DNA of 64,000 bases. It comes from Incurvaria masculella. Lineage: Eukaryota; Arthropoda; Insecta; Lepidoptera; Incurvariidae. Under the pieces are notes generated by a model, which saw nothing but the letters and a program-made list of their open reading frames with translations, ran no database searches and had not been told where the DNA came from. Where the stretch lies: positions 10,602,001-10,666,000 of the forward strand of contig OX335657.1 of NCBI GenBank assembly GCA_946894095.1, in the 5' to 3' direction. The position numbers and the translations under genes are program-made. Each line of letters opens with the position of its first letter. The stretch's first letter is position 1. This document shows, piece by piece, positions 42,886 to 54,150 of this stretch.

Positions 42886-43028
42886 CGCTTACGAATTCGG
42901 GACGCGCAACATCAAATGTTCGTTACACGTAATAGCGTCCTGTGAAGCTCTTACGTGTTCGTATGCGAATTCGTATGAAAACTGAAAACGAAAATTGACG
43001 TATTTTTCGTAAAAAGTAGCTACGCTGC
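42886..43028. mobile_element. hAT-like element right-end segment, copy X2
   Basis: GCTTACGAATTCGGGACGCG, CAACATCAAATGTTCGTTAC and AATAGCGTCCTGTGAAGC match the right portions of X1 (14167 onward) and X3 (48376 onward). Similarity fades after about 42965, and the CTCGCTG terminus was not found. It directly follows the 81-bp array, as the corresponding segment of X3 follows the 31-bp array. Confidence 0.7.
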
Positions 43029-44504
43029 CACCATACGAATGAGAGAGAGATTATCACTCCCGTCTTTCTTTTAAAATGAAAAAAAAAATGCAAGCCTAAG
43101 GGTCGAATTAATGCTATAAGGCATTCAACCTTAGAAACGTGGAAGAGGTGCAGTGAAGCGGGCAAAAAAAAGACTCAAAACTATTAAAAGAATATATCAA
43201 GTAATTTAAAAAAAAGATATTTATAATGAAACAGATTAACAATTATAATCATTAGGTACACATACATATATAGGTTTATAAAATATTATGATAACAAATA
43301 GATACATACAAATATTTCGTTGGCTTTGTAGGACTAACAGAATCTCTGGAAGTCGAACTGATATATGTATCTTTAAGTCTTAATCAAAGCATATACAGTG
43401 TGTAATAGATCGTAAATTAATTGTTAACACCACGTCGCTATTCGATATAACAACGCATCAGATTTTCCTGGTTTTCCTGTGTGAAAAGTCGCTTTGGGCG
43501 ACACATTTCGCTTTCATCGATAAAGGCGACATTGCAGCTTCGGTGTCCTGTTGGTGATGTATTAATTCAGAACCGGAAAACCATAAGTTCGCAAATATAT
43601 CATTAGAAAAATTTATAATACATAAATTATTCATGAATTTATTAATTGAATGGAAATGAGCCGCTTCAATATGTAATGATTACATTAACTGTGCGAGGGG
43701 CATTTTGTTTGTACCCCACTTGGGTGATGATAGTTTGCCGATCTAAAACCGCTTGTAAACTTGAAACGAATAAAAAAACTATTAAAATATATTTTTTTTT
43801 GTTAGTTCTGCTAAATGAAACGCTTAATATCATTATTTTTTCAATCCCTAGTGTCCATACCACACGGCCGACTACACAAATATGCCCTGCGCAGTGCAGG
43901 GTCGTTAATTGGTTATTGAGATAGGAGATAGTCGGTAGGCGTGTTGCCACGTGTCGGTGCGTGTTGCGGCGTGTTCCCACGCGGCCACCGCGCCGGACGC
44001 CCGCGGCCGCGTCGCGTCGACGTTTGACCCAGCTCATGTGCAATACGGACCAGACAGTCTTGATAGATAACATCTCATTTATTTAGATAGGATGGGAGCA
44101 TTTTGACAAGAGGTGATGCATCGGCGCAGAAGAGCTTTCTCCGTGCGGCAAAATTCTGCAAATTAAAGGGTTTTTTCAATGTAATTGGTGGCAGTTTTTA
44201 AGGTCTGCAATTTAATATCATTATTATAATATATTAGGTAGGTCTACCTGCCTTGGAATTGGATTTGATTGACGTCTCGTGTTAGTTTTTGGTTTGGTTC
44301 ACACAATGACAACCTGGGTAGGGTCCAAATACACTCTTGTAAATAGGCGAGTGCTGCACGACATCAGTGATACATACTTCTGTATGAATGAAAAATATAT
44401 CTGCCTACTGCTATCTAATCTGCAGGTACATTTATCTTGATATGGTTCAATTGGTCTGGACTATAATATATGGAACGGGACATGTCTGGATAATAAAACC
44501 TGCT
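43029..44504. other. Intergenic with one GC-rich patch
   Basis: 43935-44030 is CpG-rich (CGCCGGACGCCCGCGGCCGC) and may be a small island. No exon or repeat is otherwise recognised. Confidence 0.45.
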
Positions 44505-44760
44505 GTCATGATATTAGCCCAACACACCACATGGGAACTAGGTGCCATGCCAGAAGCTTACTAAAATTGCTACAATGAACTGGATGGAAAACACTGATCA
44601 TATTTTATTTCCGTTTTGATCATCTTTTAAATATAGTTTCATCAAATGCGGCGATACCTACCCAGGCGGGATTAATCCTACCACCAAGGGAACGGAACCT
44701 ACAGTTTTAGATCGATTCCATACCATGGAACCGCTCGAATTTGTAACGAAACGCACCTAG
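44505..44760 (-). mobile_element. SINE body, reverse strand, head truncated
   Basis: ATATTAGCCCAACACACCAC, GGAACTAGGTGCCATGCCAG, GAACTGGATGGAAAACACTG, CCCAGGCGGGATTAATCCTA and GCTCGAATTTGTAACGAAAC are the reversed tail and body. The tRNA-like head itself is missing. Confidence 0.78.
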
Positions 44761-44812
44761 TAATTAATTTTATGTATTTAATGGATACGACAATACCGTT
44801 ATCTCATTATTT

Positions 44813-45005
44813 TTGAGTTACAGCGACATCTACGTTTGAAGCATTGTAATCAGATTTTGAAAATAATCTGAAAAAGTATTGGTCGTGACATGCATAAAGA
44901 TACAATTATGTACCAGCTTCCGACGAATGTCACGATCAATACTTTTTGAGATTATTTTCACAATCTGATTACAATGCTTCAAATGTAGATGTCGCTGTAA
45001 CTCAA
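44813..45005. mobile_element. Foldback MITE of about 193 bp
   Basis: TTGAGTTACAGCGACATCTA, GAAGCATTGTAATCAGATT and AAAAGTATTGGTCGTGACAT on the left are matched inverted on the right. Arms are about 78 bp with a few differences, and the loop is about 38 bp. Confidence 0.9.
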
Positions 45006-45580
45006 ATTAATGAAACGCACCTAATTATGAAGTTTTTCGAGCGACGCCTGTTCACACGTAACGCACCTCGACGTAGGTGTAACTACTAGTACCTGTCACT
45101 GTACCGCTCGGTCCTCCGAACTGTCCATTTTCTCCATTACCATATCAGGCCCAAGAGCGCACGTAGATGAATTACGACTGATGCCTGGTAATGTAGGGCC
45201 ATAACGACGCGATGTGACGTGCATCGGCGTTCACAATACGCGCCGACGCGACGTCCACGCCGCTGAAAGGAGCACCACACTTCCAAATTTACTAAGACAG
45301 TTTTTTCATACGTCAACATAATTTAGAATCTCTTTAATAATTCGTTTGACACTGGGAAGTTAATTTGAAATGTAACTGACTGATTTTTTCATAAGCAAAA
45401 CCGAAACAAAATATCTGGGAAATTAATTTATGAAAGGAAGTTGTGCTAGTTTTAATAACTTTTCTGCTAATGTAGATGTATTCAGTTAGAAGAAGCATTA
45501 GATAATTCTTTTTGAGTCGTATTTTACTTTAAATTTTAGTTTTAGTTGTGTGTCTATTGTATTGAAGTTTTGATGTGAAG
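45006..45580. other. Intergenic, no gene recognised
   Basis: 45050-45270 is somewhat GC-rich, but no exon or repeat was recognised. Confidence 0.4.
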
Positions 45581-45785
45581 ACCCTACACAGGGAAAAGAA
45601 GCGTCGGCAAACCGCCAGCACGTTGGTTCAGACGATATACGTCAGACAGCAGGTGACAAAGGCGAAGAAAAACAGGAGACCGCACAACTTGGCGAAGTCT
45701 GGGGGAGGCCTACGTTCAGCAGTGGACAGCAAAAGGCTGAAGAAGAAGAAGAAGGATAAGACGAGTAAAAAGAAGAAGACGATAA
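45581..45785 (+). mobile_element. 3' end of a non-LTR retrotransposon
   Basis: The block GGGGGAGGCCTACGTTCAGC, AGTGGACAGCAAAAGGCTGA and a GAAGAAGAAGAAGG microsatellite matches the well-known 3' terminus of RTE-type or related LINEs in Lepidoptera ('GGAGGCC..CAGCAGTGG'). The upstream frame (RPHNLAKSGG) is a remnant of the C-terminal coding tail. Strongly 5'-truncated. Confidence 0.7.
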
Positions 45786-47677
45786 GTAAAAAAATATTAC
45801 CATGGTATTCTTTTATAGTATCCCTCGTAACAAAATATAGTCTCTCTACAATATAATTTTTCTAAGAGAATTTGCCTTAGTTATAATTCAAATTTACAAA
45901 TCTTCGAACTTTTTACTACCTTTATCCATCAACAATAAAAAAGGAAATTTTATACTTAATGTTTACGATGCATTATTACATAATTTGTGGTGACTCTTTG
46001 ATGTATTTCCTCAAAAAGACGCACACAGAGTTCCTTGTTAATCTGTTTACAACTACCAAGGCGTCAATTTGTTTGAAATGTTATACTAAATATGACAAAA
46101 TAATAATTTGTTTCCATCTAACCCACACTGTCCGAGTTAGTCGTTGAAATGAGTCCCTCCTATCAGCGGCTTGTAATGAAGCGGACTTGTATGATGTGTG
46201 TGGACGCCGTTTAATTTATATCCCATACTATTGGCGGAGCCCTTTGAACAAAAGCGTCGTGTACTCTAAACGGATGCTATCCACACCACAGAACGTTACA
46301 ACCACTTCGTTAGATGTAGTTCCAAAAAATCTGATAGAATGGTATTGCATTTGATGGATTGATCTAGGTTAGTCACAGGCTAATTATAAAACAGAATAAG
46401 TGTTAAATTTCTTCAACTCATATTGGAATACGGATTATAGATGGAAAAGAAAAGTATAAGATAATGTTAAGGAGTATTTTGGGGGTAATTTTGTTGGTTT
46501 TTTCTTCGGTTTTCTGTTGCCTAAATATGCTGCTGCAATATAGATATAAGAAGTAGGTCATTAAATGTCATGACCCTCCGTGCAATGAACTGTCTGCCGA
46601 CACATTTTCCTCAAAGGACAACCTGTGGTACTTCAACCATGGTGTGAAGAAGCACCTGGCCGGCGACATGGTTTCCGCAGCCTCCGCGAAAGATCGTATG
46701 CCACGCTTCATGTGAAAAAAACATCCGCACTTAGTTGAGGGCCTGGCACACGCTACATCCCGCATTTACTATAAAAAAACCTCAACAACCTAGTTATTTG
46801 AAAAAGATAAAATCTCTCCTCCTAGAAGTCGATAAATGGCGGAGAGGACGCACCTGAAATGTCTGTTCCTTTTATCAGTAGCTATTTGCTTGTCAATCTG
46901 ATCCTACTGATTTGGCTTGCAAATAAAGTATAATTTCATTTCATTTATTTATATCATAAAATGATCTCTTCGGATTGCTTCTTTACCTTGTTCTCCACGG
47001 GAAGTGAACGCAGCCAAATGTTTCGTCCTCAGTGGCCTTGGTGTTAGGAGCCACAGAGCCAATATTATGACGTGTGCGTCGCTCGAGACGGCGCACTGTC
47101 TGCTAGCGCGATTTATGGCATCGCCATGCAAATAATCATTCTTTGATCGCCGACTGTGATATGGCCGAAGACATATGTTTTCATTTTGCTTTATTTACCG
47201 GCGGGCGAAGCTAGGGTCACTACCTCGATTATAAGCGCTCCTGTTGTATGTTTGTCCAGTTGGTTAACTAATGGTCAGAATAATAATAGAATAGAGTTAC
47301 AGAAATGTTTCAATGTATGTAGATGTCGTTGGATAACCTTAGATTAATGAGATGACGGCAAGGTCGTATCCAATAAATACATACAATTATGTTGAGAAAA
47401 TATAATTATATTTATATAATTATTTATAATATTTTTAACAACGTGTTGTATTCTCCATTCATGTCCAGTTCTATAAAAAACACCCGTTGGCCATTAGTTT
47501 ACTAATGCACGAACAGTATGCGCTAGTATTAGGCTGCATATTAACAAAATATTGTTAACATACTGGCTAACCTAACCCAACCTGGCCTTTTTAATATTAA
47601 ATGCTTAACACCCTGCTACTTATCTCACAAGCCAACTTGAACGATTTACAAATATAATGTGTGTAGACCACTTTAAA
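45786..47677. other. Intergenic, no gene recognised
   Basis: No exon was recognised. CAAATAAAGTATAATTTCAT near 46920 resembles a polyadenylation-type or LINE-tail sequence, but no transcript can be tied to it. Confidence 0.45.
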
Positions 47678-48566
47678 CAGCGAGCATGGAAGAACGGAAA
47701 AGCGATCGAAACTAATTTGTTTGGCGAGTTAGTCAAGAACGTCGAAGGCTGAGATAAATAGTCGTAACAGAAACTAAGGCTGTGATAAATAGTTGTAAAA
47801 GAAACTAAGGCTGAGACTAATAGTTGTAACAGAAACTAAGGCTGAGATAAATTGTCGTAATAGAAACGAAGGCTGAGAAAAATAGTAGTAACAGAAACTA
47901 AGGCTGAAACGAATAGTTGTAACAGAAACTAAGGCTGAGATAAATTGTCGTAATAGAAACGAAGGCTGAGAAAAATAGTAGTAACAGAAACTAAGGCTGA
48001 GACTAATAGTTGTAACAGAAACTAAGGCTGAGATGAATTGTCGTAATAGAAACGAAGGCTGAGAAAAATAGTAGTAACAGAAACTAAGGCTGAGACTAAT
48101 AGTTGTAACAGAAACTAAGGCTGAGATAAATTGTCGTAATAGAAACGAAGGCTGAGAAAAATAGTAGTAACAGAAACTAAGGCTGAGATAAATAATCGTA
48201 ACATAAACAAAGGCTGAGATAAATAGTTGTAACAGAAAGTAAGGCTGAGACAAATAGTCGTAACAGAAACGAATGCTGCGATAAATAGTAGCAACAGAAA
48301 CTAGGGCTGAGATAAATAGTTGTTGCAGAAAATAAGGCTGAGAAAAATAGTCATGACAGAAACCGCTCAACAGAGTTCGCTTACGAATTCGGGACGCGCG
48401 ACGTCGAATGTATGTTGCAGTAAATAGCGTCCTGTGATGATTTCGCGTGTCGTTTGAACTCGAGAAAATCGGTGGTAAACGAATTCGTAACCTAACTCAC
48501 TCGCTGGTGTTTCAGTTTTGTACGTAAAGTGCTCGGGTTTCTACTCCAGTAGTTCCATACTCGCTG
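47678..48566. mobile_element. hAT-like TIR element X3 with 8-bp target duplication and internal tandem array
   Basis: The left end CAGCGAGCATGGAAGAACGG and the right end (..GTAGTTCCATACTCGCTG) are inverted. The sequence ACTTTAAA flanks both sides (47670-47677 and 48567-48574), an 8-bp target duplication typical of hAT transposons. The interior consists of a 31-bp tandem array (47738-48361) and a right segment of about 200 bp shared with X1 and X2. No transposase is encoded. Confidence 0.88.
47738..48361. repeat. 31-bp tandem array inside X3, about 20 copies
   Basis: The unit is AAGGCTGAGATAAATAGTTG TAACAGAAACT with variants such as TAAATTGTCGTAATAGAAACG. Three-unit blocks (about 93 bp) recur, indicating secondary amplification, and this gives a spurious reverse-strand open frame. 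Same family as the array at 63456. Confidence 0.95.
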
Positions 48567-48936
48567 ACTTTAAAATATTGATTCGTAGCTACATACAAAA
48601 ATAAGCGCGAAAAACAATAAAAATGTGTGATACGGAGCGAGGGAGGCGCGGTAACTTACAATCTCGTTGCATTTGCATATTGATGGAGCTGCGTTGGATA
48701 AAATTGTAATTTTATCGTTTGCGGACAAAGTGGAATAGTTTATGAGCGGGGCATGCGTAATGGCATTTAGGCGATGCTCTCTGTGTCACCTCTGGTTTTG
48801 GAGACTATGCACCTCGAATTTCTTCGGTATCTTCGAATGAGCTGCGATCATGTGAAGTAACATTTTCAGAGTCGTTGCACGCTCGGCCGTCGGGGAGTAG
48901 CCCGAGACAAAACGTCACCGTGAACTTGCACGAACA
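48567..48936. other. Short interval, no feature
   Basis: Begins with the right 8-bp duplication of X3. Nothing else is recognised. Confidence 0.4.
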
Positions 48937-49172
48937 CCAGGTCTATTCCTGGAATTCAGTAATCAGGAATCGAGAATTAGGTATCCTAAGTCTAGAAAAC
49001 CGTTTTTGTAGCGGTTTTCAAAGCGATTTTCTTGACGAAAATATTCCGGAGCATAGTTTTTTTAATCAATCAAGGTTTTCCGTAGAAAAATCGCTTTGAA
49101 AATCGCTATAAAAGCGGTTTTCTAGACTCAGGATTCCTGATTACTGATTACTGAATGCCAGGAACAGACCTG
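48937..49172. mobile_element. Foldback element of about 235 bp, with a detached fragment
   Basis: Outer CAGGTCTATTCCTGGAATTC with AGTAATCAGGAATC, and inner AAGTCTAGAAAACCG with TAGCGGTTTTCAAAGCGATT, are matched inverted at 49071-49172. A partial direct copy of the right arm (GAAAATCGCTATAAAAGCAG) follows at 49277-49316. Confidence 0.85.
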
Positions 49173-49619
49173 CTGAGCCAAGTCGAGAGTGTCGCTACAT
49201 GGACATTACCGTGCGAGCAATCCATCTCGTAGTTGGCCACAATTTTAAGCTGGGATTCAATTATAATATTTAGGTATTGAAAATCGCTATAAAAGCAGTT
49301 TTCTAGACTCAGGAAACATCCATCATTTTCCTACTGAACCCTAAATCGGAATCGGTATTGTAGTGTGACACGAGAACTTGCTCAGCGATTTCTGCAAATG
49401 AGCATGTAAAAATAGTCTGCGAGCGATTGAATTTATGCATGGAGTTGCCTTATACCGATTCGGTATCGGCCACTGAATTCTTCGCAATCCACATGCAGGT
49501 AGTTGGAATGCTGGACTTTTAACAAAAACAAATAAAGGGAAAAATTTATTTATTGGAAAACATTCGATGATCCCAGTGGTAGCGTTTTGGCCATTACTTC
49601 GAAACATATTATTTAGCTG
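49173..49619. other. Short interval, no gene
   Basis: It contains the detached foldback fragment at 49277-49316. Otherwise nothing is recognised. Confidence 0.45.
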
Positions 49620-49623
49620 AACG

Positions 49624-49935
49624 GCGTGTAGCTTAGTGGCGTGGTCTGGGCTCACATCTCCGCCACGTTCATGCACAACTCTCTCCTTCTGAGTTGGATT
49701 CGAATTTAGTCATGATTGCATGAAGCTGCTTCATGTTTGGGAATCCATGTAAAACTGTAGGCCCCTGCCCTTACTAAATGGTAGGGTTAGCTCGCCTGGG
49801 TTGGTATCATGGCAATGAATTAAAATATGATCGAAACGGTAATGAAAAATGTTCCTTGTTTTTCATCCAGTTCAATGATGACGTGCTTTACATTGGGTGT
49901 GGTATAAGCTATCCCTGTCCAGTTACAGGAAAACG
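49624..49935 (+). mobile_element. SINE with tRNA-like head, diverged
   Basis: GTGTAGCTTAGTGGCGTGGT (A-box) and GCTCACATCTCCGCCACGTT are followed by TCTGAGTTGGATTCG and ATGTAAAACTGTAGGCCCC. The body runs through GGTAGGGTTAGCTCGCCTGG, GATCGAAACGGTAATGAAAA and TCCATCCAGTT-like blocks to a short tail (CCCTGTCCAGTTACAGG). Confidence 0.78.
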
Positions 49936-50683
49936 AATATTTTGTGTATAAGGCCACCAACAACATTTACTAAAAAAAGCACGAACGAACATGCAAATGA
50001 ATAGATTACTAAATTCTCTCTACATACCGATACTTAATAGCGATTTGTCTAGACACCACTGGAGTGTGGGATGTCTAAATGTGTCCATCAAATCAAGTGA
50101 AAAAGTGTTGATGATTTAAAGAATTGATCGGTTAGCATGGAGGACTTTATTGGTATGCAACGACTTTGTAATGCAATCCTACCTTGTGACAAATATATTG
50201 ATGTCACTATTGAAAAATTGGGGAAAAATTCTGCAACAGGTTACCAAATCTAACAAATAAACAAAATATAATATTTTGCAACCGTTATGTTTTGGTTGCT
50301 GTTTTCAATAGCATTTAGATCTAAGTGTGTATTTTATAATTGTGGACGGAAAAAGTATGTTATATAAGCCCGTGAAGTTTCTTTGCGCGTTCTTCTTTAC
50401 TGGGTTGATCGAGTCCGCGGATCTTTTTGACGTAACTTAGTGTAGTTTGACTACCAAAAAGTTTATATAAATGAAATAAAATGTTCGCTAAAAGGTACGT
50501 GAAATCGATAAAGGTAATTAACTTGACAAATATAACCGCAAACAGTATAACTATATTCCGAGCGCACCACAGCAAACGCCAAAGTAGGAATTGGCAGTTG
50601 TAAGGAAAATGCCGTTTATTCATTTACTACTATTCAATTTGTTAAAATATTATGGTTGATCAGTGCTATAAATCGCTTACTTG
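49936..50683. other. Intergenic, no gene recognised
   Basis: AT-rich; no repeat or exon recognised. Confidence 0.45.
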
Positions 50684-50818
50684 ATAAGCCCCCGTTTTCA
50701 ACCATGCCCAAATCATGAAATCATAAAAGCAACTTTCGCTTACATGGCATATTTGTATGGTGTAACCGAAAAGTAACTTTGGGATTTTGTAACTGGAGGA
50801 TGGTGGTAACAGGCTTAA
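50684..50818. mobile_element. Small palindromic repeat, copy 3
   Basis: TGATAAGCCCCCGTTTTCA, AGCAACTTTCGCTTACATGG, GGTGTAACCGAAAAGTAACT and GGATGGTGGTAACAGGC correspond to the copy at 9116-9222, with an inserted stretch. It is the most diverged of the three. Confidence 0.65.
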
Positions 50819-51103
50819 GCCGTACTTTATCCTGATCATGAAACTTTTTCAGGAATTGTAATTCGATTTCAAGGCAACGGTTTACACGAACAAATGGTAT
50901 AATAGTGATATTTAAAAGCCTTAACAAATTTAAAATGCAAGGCTGCACTCGAGCTAATTAATAGCATGCAGTTAAACGTACGTAAAAGTACCTCAGACTA
51001 GGGTTGCTTTATAAAATTATATTAAGAATAAATTTGATAAAAAATCCGAGATACAATGTAATAAAGCCTTAAAGACGCAAAATGTTGCCTAATTTTCTTT
51101 TAA

Positions 51104-51575
51104 GGGCCTGGTACTAGCCAAATCGCAAAGTTAGACGAGGCACCCCAAGTTAACTAACTAAGTCTGACGATTATAAGTGTCATCCTTACAATATATGATT
51201 CCTTGTCTAGGAATCGAATTATTTTCATTAATGTATGTTTCCTTTTTCTATACAAAATACATTGCGGAAACGGTGTCCATTTCCGAACTTTTTTGACTAA
51301 ATGTAGAAATCTAAAAGCAAATGGAATTTTTTGTTTATGCATATATGCTGATTTTGCTTATATATAGAAATCGAATTACTTTCAGATTTCAAATGAGAAA
51401 AAACAACTTTTTTATTTTTATTATTATTTAAATAAATGATGGAATAAAAAAATATTAACAATCCATTATCAGTCTGGAGTTCTATTTGGATTTGCTGAAG
51501 CGTTTCACTTCATATTACATACATTTGTTAAAAAGTGCATTTGTATGGCGCGAGTAGTTGGCTAGTCCTAGCGCC
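51104..51575 (-). mobile_element. TTAA-flanked MITE, family C, copy 4
   Basis: It is flanked by TTAA at 51100-51103 and 51576-51579. It reads GGGCCTGGTACTAGCCAAAT to TTGGCTAGTCCTAGCGCC. Length 472 bp, in the same orientation as the copy at 21244. Confidence 0.93.
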
Positions 51576-51581
51576 TTAACA

Positions 51582-51632
51582 AAAAAGATTCCGAAGAATT
51601 GAGAAACCTCCTTTTTTTTAAGTCGGTTAAAA
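51582..51632 (-). repeat. Fragment of the 'AACCGACTTC..GGAGG' repeat
   Basis: GAATTGAGAAACCTCCTTTT and AAGTCGGTTAAAAATAAG are the reverse complement of the start of the repeat at 27424. It abuts MITE C copy 4, which may have inserted at its edge. Confidence 0.65.
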
Positions 51633-54150
51633 ATAAGAAAGCTGGAGAGCAAGCCTAAATTGCTGTCAATGTTCAGATCTCAAGTTAGGGTTATTATAAT
51701 ATAATATATTTAATTTAAACTGTGTTTTAGGATGAAGCTTTCATGATTTCTCTAACAATTCTTCCTGTAGCAGAAAGTTAAATTATGAATTCAGGTGGAA
51801 TTGAATAAAGAAAAAAACGTATTGAATATTTAAAAGGCATGTTGATGATTCTATTTCTGCATAAACGCTGCCGTGAAAAATGACTAAATCTCGAAGAGAT
51901 TTGTCAACACCCACTACGTCAAACAAATCTCTAACGTATAGTCAAAATGTAAATGACACGTTATAAAAGAATTTATGTCATCGACTAATCACAAAGTAAA
52001 AAATATCGTGGACACCTGGTTTTCGTCTCCTCTATCTCTGTATTCTAAATGATACACACACATACATAATGTATATTTCACAATATTCTCGCTTATTTAT
52101 TCTAAAATAACTTGCGTTCATAATGCTTATCGGATGGGCCATCTTGAGTGATATTGATAACAATGTAGTGGTATAGAAGCCTTACTTAATTTACCTATTA
52201 ATTAAACATAATTACTATAGTTTTGCTGTCGTGAAATTGCGTGGGAGCTTTTTAGGGCAGAATACTCACGAACATTTAGACGTCTGGTGTTTGTCTGTTT
52301 GCTCTGCATATTACCTGCAATACCTTCATTACCGCATGTACGGGATAACCCTACTACCTATAATGTATGTATGTAATAAAGGGGATTTACAAATGGTCGT
52401 GGAAACCTGGGTTGAGAGCGCTAGTGGTTTCTAATATTAATCACTCATATTCATGTGAAATAATTGAACACCACGGGGAGGATTAACATAAGTAATCCTT
52501 TTTAAAAAAATATTATAGCTTCGTATATTTTTTTAAAGTCACCCTGATCCGGGAAGGCGGGTTTAAAGTTTCGTTTCTTGGTATCTATTCTCGTTAACGA
52601 CGATTTAATTAAATACATAGTATTCCGACACCACAGAGTAGGTAACTACATAGAGTACAAGCTGACCCCCCCCCCCCCCCCATCGTTCCGCCACCGTCAC
52701 GACGCGTATCTATAGTAAAGCGAGCTGTGTCAATGAGGTGCTTAACACAAGCTTATACACTAACATCTGTGCGCAACTTTGTGTCCAGCTGGCGCGTACA
52801 GTCAAACGAAACATTTTAAAAAAAAGAAATTCTGAAAATGTTTTAGAATTAAATTTATTGGCTGTTCCTTTCGAAAGGTCTCCTTCCGATAATTCCATTT
52901 TGGTAATTACCAAACTGGGAAAAAAAATATAGTTGAATGAAACCAAAACCGGGTAAGCCCAAAAATCTGGGACCAGTTACTAAGACGTTAGTCAAATGTT
53001 TTTGTAGATGAGGTTCCCTTATCAAGTGTCGAAATTAAAAATTTGCTCTAGTTAAATGTACTATACACGCTTTTACTAGATCATGTCAGCTATTGCAACT
53101 GAATTCTGAAAACAATAATATTATACTTGAGTTTACTGAAACTGTGCTGATGGAAGTAGATGATATTTAACCAAAATATAGTTGACATCTTTTGTCTCGG
53201 TTTTGCATTTTTTTTTAAGAAACAGCAACTTTTTTGATGGTTCTGATTGTTTATTATGTATCTGGTTTTATAGTTTTTAGGTACGTAACCTACACTGGGA
53301 CAAGTAAAAGTAAAAAAACTGTGAAATTTAGGCACCAAGTTAAGACATTTTTTTTAATCAAAACTGAAATCTATTCCAAAAAAGCTATTGGTAAAATGGA
53401 CTGCATATCACCAAACTATCAATGAAAAAAAATATCTAAAATATTAATATAGGGACAAAAAATAATTAGTTGCCATTGCCAAATTTGAAGAAATGCTTCA
53501 TAGTCTTGCTATAAGAAAAGGCTTAAATGGAGCTAGTTGTATGAAGGTAAGTGTACACCTATTGGTTGTCATTCTCAGAGTCTCACGGGAGATTACACCA
53601 GGAGGTTGCTTCCAGAGCGTAATCTTACGAAGCCTTTTGACTCAAATTCTCCGCTGCTGGACGACGATGCTTCCAGTTCTCACGAATGTATCTCTTGTGT
53701 CTTGTTAGGAATTAAAATATCTAAAATATAGTTATTTAAGACATTTAACAATCCCAAAAAGTTTTGATCGCGATAGCATAGATGATAGGGCACTCTCATA
53801 ACACGGGCAAAATGCAAAATTTGCAACAGTACTTTTATCATTTAGCATTTTTGCCCAAAATTTCAACGTTTAGTTTCATTTTCATTGACTGCTCCAAATT
53901 ATATCTAATATGTTACCGCTTCTCTCATAACGTTTTTTCATATATTTGACCTATTGAATTGTTGTATGGAAATATCATAAACTTTAATTGGAAGAAGTTC
54001 ATAAGTGTTCAAAATATGTCAAGTTCAAGGCAAATATTTTGACTTCGATATCGACTTAAATTTTGATGATTGACAAGAGTGTTCTCAAGTATGCATATTC
54101 ATGCCACAGAAAAGTAATCCCACGAAAAGTATGTTGAAAAAAAACGAACG
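51633..54150. other. Intergenic with a poly-C run, no gene recognised
   Basis: A run of about 18 C lies at 52664-52681. A frame at 53561-53731 (TRRLLPERNLTKPFDSNSPL) has an exon-like feel but matches nothing I know. A weak SINE-like fragment, CGGGATAACCCTACTACC, occurs at 52339. Confidence 0.4.

Noticed and set aside
46568..46765. Reverse-strand open frame near a GC-richer patch
   Set aside because: No domain or splice context was recognised, and the forward strand of the same segment is equally gene-like.
47774..48370. 198-codon reverse-strand open frame with repeated FCYYYFSQPS-type segments
   Set aside because: It follows directly from translating three units (93 bp) of the 31-bp tandem array inside X3.
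53493..53731. Possible coding exon (TRRLLPERNLTKPFDSNSPL frame)
   Set aside because: No recognisable family, no convincing splice sites in frame, and an overlapping frame of similar length. It is kept only as a remark.
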